Positions 8,257 through 18,182 are shown, counted from the stretch's first letter. The stretch is DNA of 64,000 nucleotides from Pycnococcus provasolii (GCA_938743325.2 OW568893.1:62001-126000), one strand, 5' to 3'. Translations and numbers: made by a program. The notes: generated from the letters alone by a model not told the origin.

Positions 8257-9531
8257 TCACGAAGCCTGTTTCTGTTTTGACTCGAGCGCGGCGGCAAGAC
8301 GCCCGAAACCTGCGGCGTCGATGTCTTGAGGTCGAGCATCAACATCCAGTCCCGCCTGCTCCAGCGCCGCAAGCACCTCGGGCGCGCCGCCAAATGCGCC
8401 ACCCTGCAGCGTGTTGCGCAGCATCTTGCGCCGGCTCGTGAATCCCGCATTCACAAGCTTGCTGAGCGCTCGAACACGCTTGAGGCGTGGTACATCTTCG
8501 TCGTTATCTCCTCCCACCCACGCGTCTGGATCTCGGAGCGCGAAGCGCACGCACGCCGAGTCGACGTGGGGTGCAGGGTAAAACGCGTTGCGCGGGATGA
8601 AGAAGGCATACGACGGATCCGCGTAGAAGCGAGCGAGCACGGACACGCCGCGGTAGTCGGCGTCGCCGGGTGACGCTTCGGACCACCGCCTTGCAGCCTC
8701 GTCCTGCAGCATGACGACGACGTCGGTGAGAATGCCTCCGAGCGGCAGAAGGCGCATCAGCACGTCCTTGGTGAGGTTGTACGGCAGGTTTGCGACCACC
8801 TTCGCCCGGCCTGTTGGCGGTAGCGTTCGCGTGAGCTGGTACGTCGGCCGACGCGTTCTTTCCATGGCGTCGCCGCGTTCGGCGACGTCGGGTGTGCTGA
8901 CGCTTTCTCCCGTCGCGAACGCGTACGCCGCCTCCTCGACGTCGACGTGCAGCACGTCGGCGTGCAGGACGCTGAGTTGTCCGCTTTGAATTTCCTGTTG
9001 AAAGCGCACGCGCACGACGTCGACGAGCGCGTCGTCCTTTTCGATGGCGAGAACGCGCGCGCCTGCTTCGAGGAGGTGCGTGGTGAGGTTTCCCGTTCCC
9101 GGTCCGATTTCCACCACGACGTCGTCGGCTTGTACGTCAGCCGCCTTGGTTACTTTTCTGAGCACGTTTTCGTCGAGCATGAAGTTCTGCCCGAGTGCTT
9201 TTTTCGGGTTGTGGTTCGCCTGTATGAGAAACTGTTTGGTTTTTTGCAAGGAGAGACGCATGTGCTGCGGGAGCACTTGTTTTTTCCCGGATTCTTTTTT
9301 CCTCCAAGGTTCCCATCCCGCACCAGGCATACCGGGATAAAGCTGAGGAGGATGACGAGCATTCGACGACGACTGCTTGTCCTTTGATTTCTTCGAGCCT
9401 GAAGAATTCCGAGGAGACGACGACGCATGAACATGAGCTAGAGAACCACGAGAACCACGAGAACACCTCACAAAGGGCCTCGACCCATGGGTGGATGAGG
9501 ACGACAGCATGCAGACATGCTGCAACGGCAT
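8257..9531 (-). CDS. KsgA/Dim1-type rRNA adenine dimethyltransferase, probably plastid (PFC1-like)
   Basis: A 424-residue protein with a Ser/Arg-rich leader of about 85 residues, suggesting organelle import. The family signature KKALGQNFMLDENVL starts at residue 110. The SAM-binding loop EIGPGTGNLT is at 141-150, the acidic ribose contact is AIEKDD near 162-167, and the catalytic NLPYN motif is at 248-252. Later come QDEAARR and the FYPAPHVDS segment typical of KsgA. Enzymes of this family dimethylate two adjacent adenines in the 3' hairpin of small-subunit rRNA. In plants the plastid form is PFC1, and a mitochondrial form exists too. An insertion rich in Thr/Pro/Arg lies just before NLPYN (about 205-242). 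The plastid location is inferred from the leader only. Confidence 0.92.
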   Translation of the reverse strand: MPLQHVCMLSSSSTHGSRPFVRCSRGSRGSLAHVHASSSPRNSSGSKKSKDKQSSSNARHPPQLYPGMPGAGWEPWRKKESGKKQVLPQHMRLSLQKTKQFLIQANHNPKKALGQNFMLDENVLRKVTKAADVQADDVVVEIGPGTGNLTTHLLEAGARVLAIEKDDALVDVVRVRFQQEIQSGQLSVLHADVLHVDVEEAAYAFATGESVSTPDVAERGDAMERTRRPTYQLTRTLPPTGRAKVVANLPYNLTKDVLMRLLPLGGILTDVVVMLQDEAARRWSEASPGDADYRGVSVLARFYADPSYAFFIPRNAFYPAPHVDSACVRFALRDPDAWVGGDNDEDVPRLKRVRALSKLVNAGFTSRRKMLRNTLQGGAFGGAPEVLAALEQAGLDVDARPQDIDAAGFGRLAAALESKQKQAS

Positions 9532-9958
9532 GGTGGAAATGGCGGAGATGAAATGGCGGCCCCTCGAGGAAAAAAAGCCAAAAAGGGGAGGAGGAAAACA
9601 GCAGAGGAAAAAGTGGAGAAAAGAATATTAGGGGTTAGGGTGCCAATCCAATCCAACTTAACCCCGAATGAATCATCAGCAATGCCTTATAAGGCCCTTG
9701 GAGACCTGGCGTGGAGGAATGGCATGGCATGGTGAGCACATGAATCGCATCTATTAATAGGCAACCACGTCACGTCACGTCACCATGGCAAATATATGTC
9801 GACACATGTCATGCTCAGGCAGAGCACACCTCCTCTTTTTTTCATGTTCATGTAATTGCCTCTTCGCGGTTGACGGACCTTACTTTTCATGTTTGGTTGA
9901 ACAATCAAACATCTTACTTACGGTAACTCTTTTCACCTTCATTCTGTCATTATGTAAC
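9532..9958. promoter_or_regulatory. Intergenic region with telobox-like and CACGT repeats
   Basis: 427 bp upstream of the KsgA-like gene and downstream of the small plastid gene. It contains a telobox-like AGGGGTTAGGGT near 9632-9643 and three CACGT units in a row plus CAC at 9766-9783, which resemble bZIP or E/G-box-type sites. The plus-strand frame running through here and across the next gene has no protein-like features. Confidence 0.4.
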
Positions 9959-10468
9959 TCAGAAGAGGCCGAAGCGCTTCTGCGCAGTCGCACTATTAGT
10001 CGACTTCTTCTTCTGTGCACTTTTTCTGCTCGCGCCCTTTACTGCCTTGACTTTCACGCTCGGCGCAGTGCCAGCCGTCTCGCCCTTTATCGCGCTGTAC
10101 GCCGCACCCGCACCCGTGATGGCGAACAACGCCGCGTAAATGCCCGTCATTTGAACCAAGGCTTCTTTCTTCACCGCCTCGACGTCTCTTTGCACGACGC
10201 CTTCAGCTTGCGCGACGTCAGCGCACGTTGCGTTCAACGCAAGGCACAACGTCAGCGCAGCCGCACGCGTTCCGGCGGGCCCTTCTTCCCAACTTGGATC
10301 AGCGGCGCAACCAACCGGCCGTGTTTCCTCCTCCTTGGAATTGCGACAGATGGGGGATCGCGAAGTACTACGATGCGCCACAGGAGCAGAATGATGAGCC
10401 CCACATGTCCGCCGAGAAACCACAGGGTTATAGGATCCTGGAACATTAAGACGACAGAACGTTGACAT
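9959..10468 (-). CDS. Small putative plastid membrane protein, unknown function
   Basis: I start at the Met at 10468 (MSTFCRLN...), giving 169 residues. The frame extends upstream to 10597, but that part begins with a hydrophobic run (PCLAILILILLIP) and is less like a coding start. The N-terminal 60 residues are rich in Ser, Arg and Cys, like a transit peptide. A hydrophobic stretch (AAALTLCLALNATCADVAQA) looks like a thylakoid lumen signal. Then come a short helix and a predicted membrane segment (GIYAALFAITGAGAAYSAI). The last 35 residues are Lys/Ser-rich. I do not recognise a family. The opposite strand is also open over this span, but its translation lacks any structured feature. Confidence 0.45.
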   Translation of the reverse strand: MSTFCRLNVPGSYNPVVSRRTCGAHHSAPVAHRSTSRSPICRNSKEEETRPVGCAADPSWEEGPAGTRAAALTLCLALNATCADVAQAEGVVQRDVEAVKKEALVQMTGIYAALFAITGAGAAYSAIKGETAGTAPSVKVKAVKGASRKSAQKKKSTNSATAQKRFGLF

Positions 10469-11085
10469 AGGAACGCAATGCATCGGAATCAAGAGAATGA
10501 GAATGAGAATCGCGAGGCAGGGGAAATCAACATCCAATGCCCCCTCCCTCCCCCGAACCCCCCTGGCTGCCCTGCCCGATGAAGACCCTCTTTTCATGCG
10601 ATTCCCGTCCCGTCCCGTCCCTTCCAGGAATCACGGGACTAGCTATGGTCGGAAAGACGTTAGGGTTTCTAGGTAACCCTAACGCGAGCCGGTCAGGACT
10701 CAGGAGGCACGTGATGGAGACGTGGTCGAGACGTGGTGTCACATCACTGATCACAATTCACATCACGTGATGGACTCCACCTATGGTACCACATACCACA
10801 TGGTCACTCTGGGTGTGTGAAATCACCTTAGTCTATAGTACTAACCTTAGGGTGCTCCCTCCTTCATCACGTGCTCCATCACATCACAGGCCAAGGCAGG
10901 TGGCCAAGGCCGCATTCCAAGCATCGTGTGGCTCACATCAAAGTCTGCCTGCTGGGAAAGAAAGCTTGCTTGGATTGGACCTCATCATTCCATCACATTG
11001 GACCTCATCATTATTCCATCACACTTAAGCATCTTCATCTTCACTCACGCGCTGGGATCCCCTGGGCTGTTTTGGGCTGTGTCCG
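10469..11085. promoter_or_regulatory. Intergenic region with a telobox hairpin
   Basis: 617 bp between divergently read genes. GTTAGGGT near 10659 and ACCCTAAC near 10676 form an inverted pair with a short loop, about 190 bp upstream of the small plastid gene. The rest is rich in CACATCAC/GTGATG words (10735-10880) with no coding signal. Confidence 0.4.
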
Positions 11086-12183
11086 ATGCATCGGTTTTCG
11101 ATGGATTGCAACTTGAGAGCAATGACGTCTTCTTGCTCTCACTTGATCAACACTCTGAGGCTCAAGACTACCCGTAATTATTACTCCGCGGGATATTTAC
11201 TTCGTCCGTCTGTGTGTGTTTGCTTACAAGTTAGTCTAGCAGTTTTCATACTACTCGCCGCATCTCCTCCAAGCGGTAAGGCGGCGGGTCAACCACACCA
11301 TGATGCTGCTGAGAAGAATGATGGCGGGGGTCGTGCGGACTTGGCGGTTTCGCAAATGCGAAGATTCCAACGCATCAACGAACACGTTTCCTCCATCTTA
11401 AACAGAAGAAACTTAGCAGAAACGCCCGCAGATAACGCAGTCGACTGCGTAGTCACTCAATGGAGCGAGTGGTCCGTGTGCAGGTGCGTAAACACGATGT
11501 CCACGCTAGGAAGAAGCACGAGGACGAGGAGCATAACCATAAGCCCGTCGGGAATTGGCGCGCAGGGATGTCCAAGCCTAATCGAGTCGCAAAACTGCTA
11601 CTGCGCACTGCCAGACTCACCTCCCCCTTCACCACCACCATCTCCTCCACCTTCACCACCTCCATCTCCACCTCCATCTCCTCCACCTTCACCTTCACCA
11701 CCTCCATCTCCACCTCCATCTCCTCCCCCTTCACCACCACCATCTCCTCCACCTTCACCACCTCCATCTCCTCCCCCTTCACCACCTCCATCTCCACCTC
11801 CATCTCCTCCACCTTCACCACCTCCATCTCCACCGCCGTCAGCGAATAGACAAACAGGAGAAACAGGAGAAACAGGAACTATAACCACGTCACCGCCCAC
11901 TCTTTCTCCGCCGCCGGCCTCGTCACCGCTGCCAGCGACGACGTTGACGCCAACCACCACTTACACTTCCACCACCACCACCACATCCACCACCACCACC
12001 ACCACCACCATATCCACCACCACCACATCCACCACCACTCTTTCTCCGCCGCCTCCGAGACCGCCGCCACCTTCTCCACCACCCCAGTCAGCACCGCCCG
12101 TTACCACATCTCAAGCGACGACGGCGGCGACATTCTTCGCATTTTTCTTCATTTATTTCCCCCTCTTTTGTGTCAACCATTAA
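11086..12183 (+). CDS. Secreted TSP1-like, hydroxyproline-rich (SPPP)n protein
   Basis: A 365-residue protein. A hydrophobic segment around residues 42-60 (VCVCLQVSLAVFILLAA) is a plausible signal peptide or anchor. The true start may be the Met at residue 13. Residues about 118-172 look like a thrombospondin type 1 repeat: a WSEWSVC core, an RTR run and six or more cysteines ending NCYC. Then come about 22 units of SPPP/PSPPP encoded by a CCTCCATCTCCACCT-like array (11620-11840), a short QTGETGETGT linker, a Thr-rich tract and a second Pro-rich part. The C-terminus ends in a strongly hydrophobic run (FFAFFFIYFPLF), suggesting a GPI-attachment signal or membrane anchor. The layout fits a cell-wall or surface glycoprotein. 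It is convergent with the ABC1K gene, with 84 bp between. Confidence 0.7.
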   Translation: MHRFSMDCNLRAMTSSCSHLINTLRLKTTRNYYSAGYLLRPSVCVCLQVSLAVFILLAASPPSGKAAGQPHHDAAEKNDGGGRADLAVSQMRRFQRINEHVSSILNRRNLAETPADNAVDCVVTQWSEWSVCRCVNTMSTLGRSTRTRSITISPSGIGAQGCPSLIESQNCYCALPDSPPPSPPPSPPPSPPPSPPPSPPPSPSPPPSPPPSPPPSPPPSPPPSPPPSPPPSPPPSPPPSPPPSPPPSPPPSANRQTGETGETGTITTSPPTLSPPPASSPLPATTLTPTTTYTSTTTTTSTTTTTTTISTTTTSTTTLSPPPPRPPPPSPPPQSAPPVTTSQATTAATFFAFFFIYFPLFCVNH

Positions 12184-12267
12184 GAAAACAGGCAAATGCT
12201 TTCTAGGTCTAGTAACTGTTTTGAAGGCATTTTATATCCATTCTTTATTACAAAAATCAAATCTGCA

Positions 12268-14958
12268 CTAAGCGGGTGCCGGAGGCGGCACGGCATCAGA
12301 CACGTCGTCCTTCTTGCCTAGCACACGCCGAACTCCTTGTTGCCACATGAAGCGCACCACCGAACCAAACGCGCGGTAGAGAGCAGTGGCCACGACGCTA
12401 ACACCCACAAAAGCAAGCTTCACGAGCTGAACGACACCTTGCACACCACGCTTCGTGGCAAGGTTGCGCAAGTGACCAAACGCCAGAACCTTCATCACCT
12501 TCGCACTCCTCTTCGCCTCGCGAGATGCCTCCTTCTCTTCGCGCTCGCGCTCCATCTTCGAGAAGGAGACGAGTGCCGTCACAAGGTATGCAGCCAGAGC
12601 CGACGTGCCACTCTCGCGAATCTGCTGTGCCGTCGCACTCGTTCCCGTGAGCGCGTTCGCAAGGTCCATGCTGCATGCATCGCGTGTCACGGCGCGCAGA
12701 GGCTTGCCCTCCGCACTTCCAAAGAGACCCACCATCATGTCTGCCGCCTCGCTGCTTCCGGCCGCATCGCTGACGTCCTCCGTTTTGGTATCGCTCACCG
12801 CCTCCTTCGCCTCCGCCGCCGCGGCACCCGCGCCTCCACATCCTTCCATCAGCTCCTGGAAACGCTCCCACCGCACACGGTTGCTATCGTCAAGTAGGGC
12901 GCTGCGCAGTGCGACCGCGCCAGCAGCCGTGGCGGGCGCGAGAGCGCGGCGCACGGCGTAAGGCAGCGAAGCGGCGTAAATGTTGAAGTTCGGATCCGCC
13001 TTCATGCTCACACCCTCGAGCGTCAGAAACGTACGGCAGAGCAGGATGATGTACGGAGGTGTAATGAACTCGTACTTGAAGCTGAGACCGCCGAGACCTG
13101 TTGCCAGTGCACCGAACGTCGTGTTTCCTCCAGCCTCCGCCTCGAGCGCCTCTCGAACAGCCACCGCGAGATCGGCTTGCGTGCATGGCACGAACTTCGT
13201 CGCCGCCCCTTCCTCGGTTCGGCGCATCGGACCTGTCTCGCGAACGAATCCGACGTCCTGGAATGCCGCCACGAGCGTCTCGTAGTCCCCCGCAATCATC
13301 GCCTGCACACCGCGCGCGAACCCTTCCATGACAGACTCTTCGACACGTGCGATGAGCCCAAAGTCGAGGAAGTACAATTCGTTCTTGTCCGTGAGCATCA
13401 TGTTCCCCTCGTGAGGGTCGGCGTGCACCATGCCGGTGTACAGCAGCTGACACGTGCACGCGTCGACAGCCATCTGAGCAAACAGCCGTCTCCTGTCCGC
13501 GTCGGGGATGTCCGAGATGTGGCTTCCTTGAATCCACCGCGTTGTCAGTACGCGGCAGCATCCTTCAGGGCCACACAGCTCGTACACCGGCTTGGGCGTA
13601 CGAACGAAACCCATGAATTCGTGCGCAAGCTCGAATTCCTGCGCGTTGCGAGCTTCTTGGAGGTAGTCGAGCTCCTGGAACACGCCAGTTCCCACCTCGT
13701 CTGCAAGCAGACTCAGATCCTCCTCCACGTTCCACACGCGCCTCAGAATGTCGAGCCCGATTGCCCAGCACGTCCAGTCGACTGCAACTTGCCTGCTTGC
13801 GCGCGGGCGCTGCACCTTGATGGCGACTTCTTCGCCTTCCCACGTCGTTCCGCGGTACACTTGCCCCAGACTTGCGGAAGCGACGCACGTCGACGACAGG
13901 TCCCGAAGCAGCGCTTTCTTCGCTGGATCGCCGCCGTGGAATTCCAAGTTCGCCGCGAGAGGTCCATCCCACCTGAGATCCTCGCAGATGGTCTGCAACG
14001 CGAGTTCGTCGCTGAACGGCTTATTTTCTTTCTGGAGCCCCTTGAGCGCGTCCGCCGCCTCGTCGCCGATGACGTCGCCACGCTGCGCCATGGTCTGTCC
14101 AATTTTCACAAACACTGGGCCAAGGTTCGCGAAGGCGTTGCGCAGAGCCTGCCCTCTCGTTCGCTTCTCCTCGGGCAGTTTATCCTCGCTCTTCCAGAGC
14201 GCGGCGACGCGTGCAAATTCGTACGCGATGACGGCGAAGCGCCGCGCCACCTCCGTCGCGCGTGGTCGGAAGAACGCCTGCAGTCTTGCTCTGCTGAACT
14301 CGCCGCTGATGACGTCTCTGTACTGTCGATCTTTCGCGGACTCCGTGGGCGTCCACGGCGTCGTCCAGTTTTCCGGCGCACGGTTTTCCTCGAGCAGGGT
14401 TTGCACGGAGCTTGGCAGGAGTCTTTCGAGGCGCTCACGCACGTCTTCGTCGGACTCTTCTTCGAGGTTGTTCTGCTGCGCGGAAGGTTCCGTGGCAGAT
14501 GATGCCGCCGCCGACGACGACGACGGCCCGTTTTGGTTTTGGTTGTTGCTGCTTGACGACGTGGGTGACGACGACGACGACGATGAGGAGTATAGTTTTG
14601 ACGACGTGAACTGAGATGGACGTCGTCGACGACGACCAGGAGGAGATGTAGATGTAGACGTAGGTGTGCGCTGCTGCTGCTGCCAAGCAAGGAAAGAACT
14701 TGAAGGACCACCGGAAGAACCATTATTATTATGGACCCGTTTTCCTGACGCTGATGACGCTGATGATGAAGATGACGCCACCCCAAGAGGTAATCCTACC
14801 ACGTGACGACCATGATGATGACTCTGATGACTAAAATGACGAGAAGGAATCCTATGAGTACCACCACCACCACTACCACGAGGAGCACGATGAAGACCCG
14901 AAGAAGATGAAGCTCTTGACTGCACGGTTGACGAAGGTAATGATAAGGACATCATCAT
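12268..14958 (-). CDS. ABC1/UbiB-family atypical kinase (ABC1K), probably plastid
   Basis: An 896-residue protein with a Ser-rich leader of about 180 residues, consistent with plastid import plus a low-complexity linker. The ABC1 core starts with the KxGQ-type motif VFVKIGQTMAQRGD near residue 283. It is followed by ASASLGQVYRG (the Ala-rich nucleotide loop replacing the Gly-rich loop), VAIKVQRP with the presumed lysine, the ELDYLQEARNAQ motif, VHADPHEGN near 509 as the catalytic loop and YLDFG near 534 as the metal-binding motif. The C-terminus is a long helical extension with a hydrophobic stretch (FVGVSVVATALYRAFGSVV). Plant ABC1K proteins sit in plastoglobules or mitochondria and affect prenyl-lipid metabolism; the substrate here is not deducible. 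Confidence 0.9.
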   Translation of the reverse strand: MMMSLSLPSSTVQSRASSSSGLHRAPRGSGGGGTHRIPSRHFSHQSHHHGRHVVGLPLGVASSSSSASSASGKRVHNNNGSSGGPSSSFLAWQQQQRTPTSTSTSPPGRRRRRPSQFTSSKLYSSSSSSSSPTSSSSNNQNQNGPSSSSAAASSATEPSAQQNNLEEESDEDVRERLERLLPSSVQTLLEENRAPENWTTPWTPTESAKDRQYRDVISGEFSRARLQAFFRPRATEVARRFAVIAYEFARVAALWKSEDKLPEEKRTRGQALRNAFANLGPVFVKIGQTMAQRGDVIGDEAADALKGLQKENKPFSDELALQTICEDLRWDGPLAANLEFHGGDPAKKALLRDLSSTCVASASLGQVYRGTTWEGEEVAIKVQRPRASRQVAVDWTCWAIGLDILRRVWNVEEDLSLLADEVGTGVFQELDYLQEARNAQEFELAHEFMGFVRTPKPVYELCGPEGCCRVLTTRWIQGSHISDIPDADRRRLFAQMAVDACTCQLLYTGMVHADPHEGNMMLTDKNELYFLDFGLIARVEESVMEGFARGVQAMIAGDYETLVAAFQDVGFVRETGPMRRTEEGAATKFVPCTQADLAVAVREALEAEAGGNTTFGALATGLGGLSFKYEFITPPYIILLCRTFLTLEGVSMKADPNFNIYAASLPYAVRRALAPATAAGAVALRSALLDDSNRVRWERFQELMEGCGGAGAAAAEAKEAVSDTKTEDVSDAAGSSEAADMMVGLFGSAEGKPLRAVTRDACSMDLANALTGTSATAQQIRESGTSALAAYLVTALVSFSKMEREREEKEASREAKRSAKVMKVLAFGHLRNLATKRGVQGVVQLVKLAFVGVSVVATALYRAFGSVVRFMWQQGVRRVLGKKDDVSDAVPPPAPA

Positions 14959-15611
14959 ACAAGAGTACTGGTTGATGAGATAAAAACGACTGCAGTGAGC
15001 AGGTTGTGGCCCACTGATGCGGATAAAGGTAGAATTTCGGGCGCACGCCTCCGGACTCCTCCTCGAGAGGGCCTTGGCTTCTTGGCGTTGGGGCGAGATT
15101 TGGGGGCACCCTTCCCGGGGGCAGATTCGTGGTTGTCGTTCTCCCAGTCGCCAGTCCCTCGAGGTCCTCTCTCAGCCGTCCGAAACCTTCCTCCACCTCC
15201 CCGAGAACCCCCGAACCCCCACCTTAAAGTTTATTCGACCAGTTCCTTGGACTTGGATTCCTCCTATGAAAGAATAGAAAAATAATAAAGCCCGAATAGT
15301 TCCCTGGACTGATTCCTCCTATGAAAGAATTCCTGAACTTTTTAGGGCTTTAGGGAGAAAAATGAACAAGGGAAGAAATGGGGTTCCTTCGGGTCCCCCG
15401 AGCGATCGGGCCCACCTTCCTACCCGGTACTGTACTTCCTATCGGATGTTGAGGGTGATCAAAAGGCATGGGGTATTGGGTATGCCCTTGCAAAAGGCAA
15501 CGTCCGGGTTTTCCCAATCAAAGCAACATAGGCGAGAACAACGTCAGGACAGGTCAAGGTTTCTTTTGGAAACAAGTGCCACGTCCGTCCTTGGGCCTTG
15601 GGGGGACTCTC
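14959..15611. promoter_or_regulatory. Divergent intergenic region with a 35-bp direct repeat
   Basis: 653 bp between the ABC1K start and the acyltransferase start. A segment of about 33-35 bp (AGTTCCTTGGAC...CCTATGAAAGAAT) occurs at 15241-15275 and again at 15298-15330 with small changes. No RNA gene or convincing short protein is seen. The longest frame of the acyltransferase gene begins inside this region at 15468. Confidence 0.4.
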
Positions 15612-17213
15612 ATGATGCCCGACACGGCGGTGGTGGCCGCCCTCGACGTAACTGCAACTAAGGTTACGACGAACCAGGCTCAACTATCTCAAGGAGAGGA
15701 TACCGCCGTACTCTGCGTATCTGCGAATATGCACGACAGCAACAACAATAATCATGCTTCATCATCTTCTTCTCCATCATCTCCCCAGGAGAAAGAAAGA
15801 AAAAGAATACCATGGGTCGACTGGTGTCGAACGCAGTCCGTATACAACGTCGTTGCGGGACACGCGTGGTGGACCGCTGTAGACCACATGCCTGCGCCAA
15901 TTAAGGACAGCTGCACGCCATTCTGCGGGTGGAAAGGATACGCGACGCTCGCGGGCGTGCACGGAAAAAAACTTGTCGCAGAAACAACGACAGTCAACGA
16001 AACGTGGCGCATGATTGACTACACAGTCGACATTGGAACTCTGCACACAGTTCCCATGTTCTTCTTAGTTTCGGGCTTGCTGTGCGCAACAGCCACGGGA
16101 GGCGCGAGCCATAACGACAACTTCCTCGCATTCGCAAAGAGAAGAGTCGCAAGACTCATCCTGCCGTTCGTCGGAGGCGCACTCATCTATCTAGTCGTAC
16201 AGGCAATCAGGAACGAAGTCAGCGCGTACAAGGTGGTCACAAGCCACCTCTGGTTCCTGTGGGCACTCACCATCACACAAATATGCCTGTACCCACTGCA
16301 CGCATCATGCCGACTGCTCAAGTCAGGACGGGCCGCGCAAGCAACGCCGTACGTCGTCGGAGCGACGGTATTCGCCGTTGCGTGGGCCGTCTTTGGGTCG
16401 ATACTGAAGGGAACTGGCAAGCTCAGTCACGGCGCGCCTGCGCACATCCTCCCGCTCCCACTCGCTAACGTCGCCATGCTTGCAGGAAGCTACGGCGCCG
16501 GATCCATCAAGGCAAATGCAGCACCAGCGTTCGCGGCCGCTGCATCAGTCGTTCTGACGATCGTGCTCGCGGAACCACGGCCGCGAGGCTCGGACGAGTT
16601 TGACTGGCTGAGCGAGAATGTCTACGCCGCCTTCTCGTTTGTGCTCATGTGCTACTCCATTGGCCACTACATTGGCGACCACATTTTTGAGCTCAAGTCT
16701 GCGTGGGCAAGCACGAAAATTCCCAAAGGGAGCGTGTGCGTGCTGCTGATTCTGCTCTCATCATACTGGCCATTCTTCACGTACTGGGCAGAATCCACGT
16801 CACGACGCAACGCGTTCCTGCTGACGTTCTATGACGGTGGCCAGCGAGCGTGGGCCGTAATTCGTTCGTGGGCGTGGATGGGTGGCACGGTCTGGTTCGC
16901 CGTGTCGGCGTGCGACCACTTCGTGCTACCTCTTCACTGGCACAATCACCTGCACGCCTTTTCGATGATTCTCTACATATTTCACTACATTTCCCAGGAT
17001 ATCTTCGTCAGCATGCTCCGTTCTATCGACGGCGGCATAGGCTCGGATCCCGCGCGTCTGTGTTTCCTTCTGATTGCGCTGAACTTCGCCGCGAGCGCGG
17101 TGCTGTACGCGTTGTTTGCGCAGACGCGGGCGACACGCGTCGTCTTCGGCTTGCCCGAGCCTCGGGTGGTCAGTCAAACTCAAACAGCCAGCGCGAGCGC
17201 GTCGAAGGAGTGA
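15612..17213 (+). CDS. Acyltransferase-3 family membrane protein (533 aa)
   Basis: I start at the Met at 15612 (MMPDTAVV), since the 48 codons before it are low in coding character. The protein has about ten hydrophobic segments. An N-terminal WWTAVDHMPA/PFCGWKGY region is followed by TVDIGTLHTVPMFFLVSGLL, which matches the membrane segment of acyltransferase-3 (OafA/NodX/OpgC-like) enzymes in which 'H...MP.FF..SG' is conserved. Then comes KRRVARLILPFVGGALIYL, the usual 'RR..R...P' cytosolic-turn signature. These enzymes move acyl groups from acyl-CoA across the membrane onto sugars or other acceptors. A His in HTVPMFF is the likely catalytic region by analogy. The acceptor is unknown. Confidence 0.75.
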   Translation: MMPDTAVVAALDVTATKVTTNQAQLSQGEDTAVLCVSANMHDSNNNNHASSSSSPSSPQEKERKRIPWVDWCRTQSVYNVVAGHAWWTAVDHMPAPIKDSCTPFCGWKGYATLAGVHGKKLVAETTTVNETWRMIDYTVDIGTLHTVPMFFLVSGLLCATATGGASHNDNFLAFAKRRVARLILPFVGGALIYLVVQAIRNEVSAYKVVTSHLWFLWALTITQICLYPLHASCRLLKSGRAAQATPYVVGATVFAVAWAVFGSILKGTGKLSHGAPAHILPLPLANVAMLAGSYGAGSIKANAAPAFAAAASVVLTIVLAEPRPRGSDEFDWLSENVYAAFSFVLMCYSIGHYIGDHIFELKSAWASTKIPKGSVCVLLILLSSYWPFFTYWAESTSRRNAFLLTFYDGGQRAWAVIRSWAWMGGTVWFAVSACDHFVLPLHWHNHLHAFSMILYIFHYISQDIFVSMLRSIDGGIGSDPARLCFLLIALNFAASAVLYALFAQTRATRVVFGLPEPRVVSQTQTASASASKE

Positions 17214-17394
17214 ATCACAAGTAAGTAAGTGTTAAAAAGGAGCACTTGCCAACAAGTGAAAATACTTCCTTAACTTAAGTGAGAGGTCACACAACAAACC
17301 ATGATTGGGCCAACTGGATCTACCAACCACGAAGCCGTAACCCTAGCACGCGCCAACCCTTGGAAACCCTAACCATCTCCATCACTGATCTTAA

Positions 17395-17992
17395 CACCGG
17401 GTTCGCGAGAACACCAGGGGGTTTTGACGACAGTGCAATTTTGTAACTTTTGCGCTATTTGTGCGCTTGGTACGAGACCTGGCTCGTTGGAAAGCCCGTG
17501 GTCTGAAACTGCGTTTAGAGTGGTCATTTGCCCATTTTCGACGTCTGACGGCGAAGCTATGGCAGTTTTAGGGAGGGCACTCGGCAGATCTATAACGGGG
17601 AAATATAACGGGGAACTTCCCCGTCATATTTCCCCGACTAGGGGGGAAAAATAAAAAATCAGAAAATCTCCCTCCCCCCAAAATTCGATCAAATTCTTGG
17701 TTCATTTTCCATAACACCCCCTGAGCTGAATTCTACTACGGGGAAATTTGGATTCGGGGCCCCTCCCGTACTAAAGTTACGACCATTTCGTCCCTTACCC
17801 CCCCTCCTTCGCAGCGTGCTGACGGCGTTCTACAGGTCGGTTTTGAGCGTTGTTTTGTTCTAAACTCCATTACGAAAGACGAGGAATCCAGCGCAACAAA
17901 CCGCATCTCCAACGGACAAATAGCGCAAAAGTTACAAAATTGCACTTGCAAAAAAAGGGGCCAAAATCCCTGGTGTTCTCGCGAATCCCCTG
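17395..17992. mobile_element. Short non-autonomous TTAA-flanked DNA transposon (598 bp)
   Basis: Both ends match the ends of the transposon at 46752-50503, and TTAA lies directly outside each end (17391-17394 and 17993-17996). About 230 bp at the right end are almost identical to the right end of the large element. The left end matches for only about 70 bp and then diverges, with recognisable but distant similarity. The interior is rich in G and C runs (AACGGGGAAATATAACGGGG) and codes for no transposase. It is a deletion derivative or MITE-like copy that would need the enzyme of the large element to move. Confidence 0.85.
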
Positions 17993-18182
17993 TTAAACCA
18001 TCCGTTGTTTCTCCCCCCTCTTATCTTATCCCACCGATTTATTTGTCGCTTAAGATTGATTCGTCCAAAATCGGCGCCTTAAGTTCATTCTGCTTTTCAT
18101 CCTTCGTCGTGTCGTCGCTCCGGTGAGGCTCAGCTCAGCTCAGTACCTTGAGTGAAGTGAATCTCAGTGGTCTCACTTTTCT

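Noticed and set aside
9785-10465. 226-codon plus-strand frame opposite the small plastid gene
   Set aside because: Arg/Leu/Ser-rich without order. The minus strand gives a leader, hydrophobic signal and membrane segment instead.
11620-11840. CCTCCATCTCCACC array considered as a CRISPR or satellite
   Set aside because: It is in frame and codes for the (SPPP)n stalk; no spacer variation as in CRISPR.
13177-14502. 441-codon frame antisense to the ABC1K gene
   Set aside because: Shadow of a high-GC coding region; the ABC1K motifs on the other strand are unmistakable.
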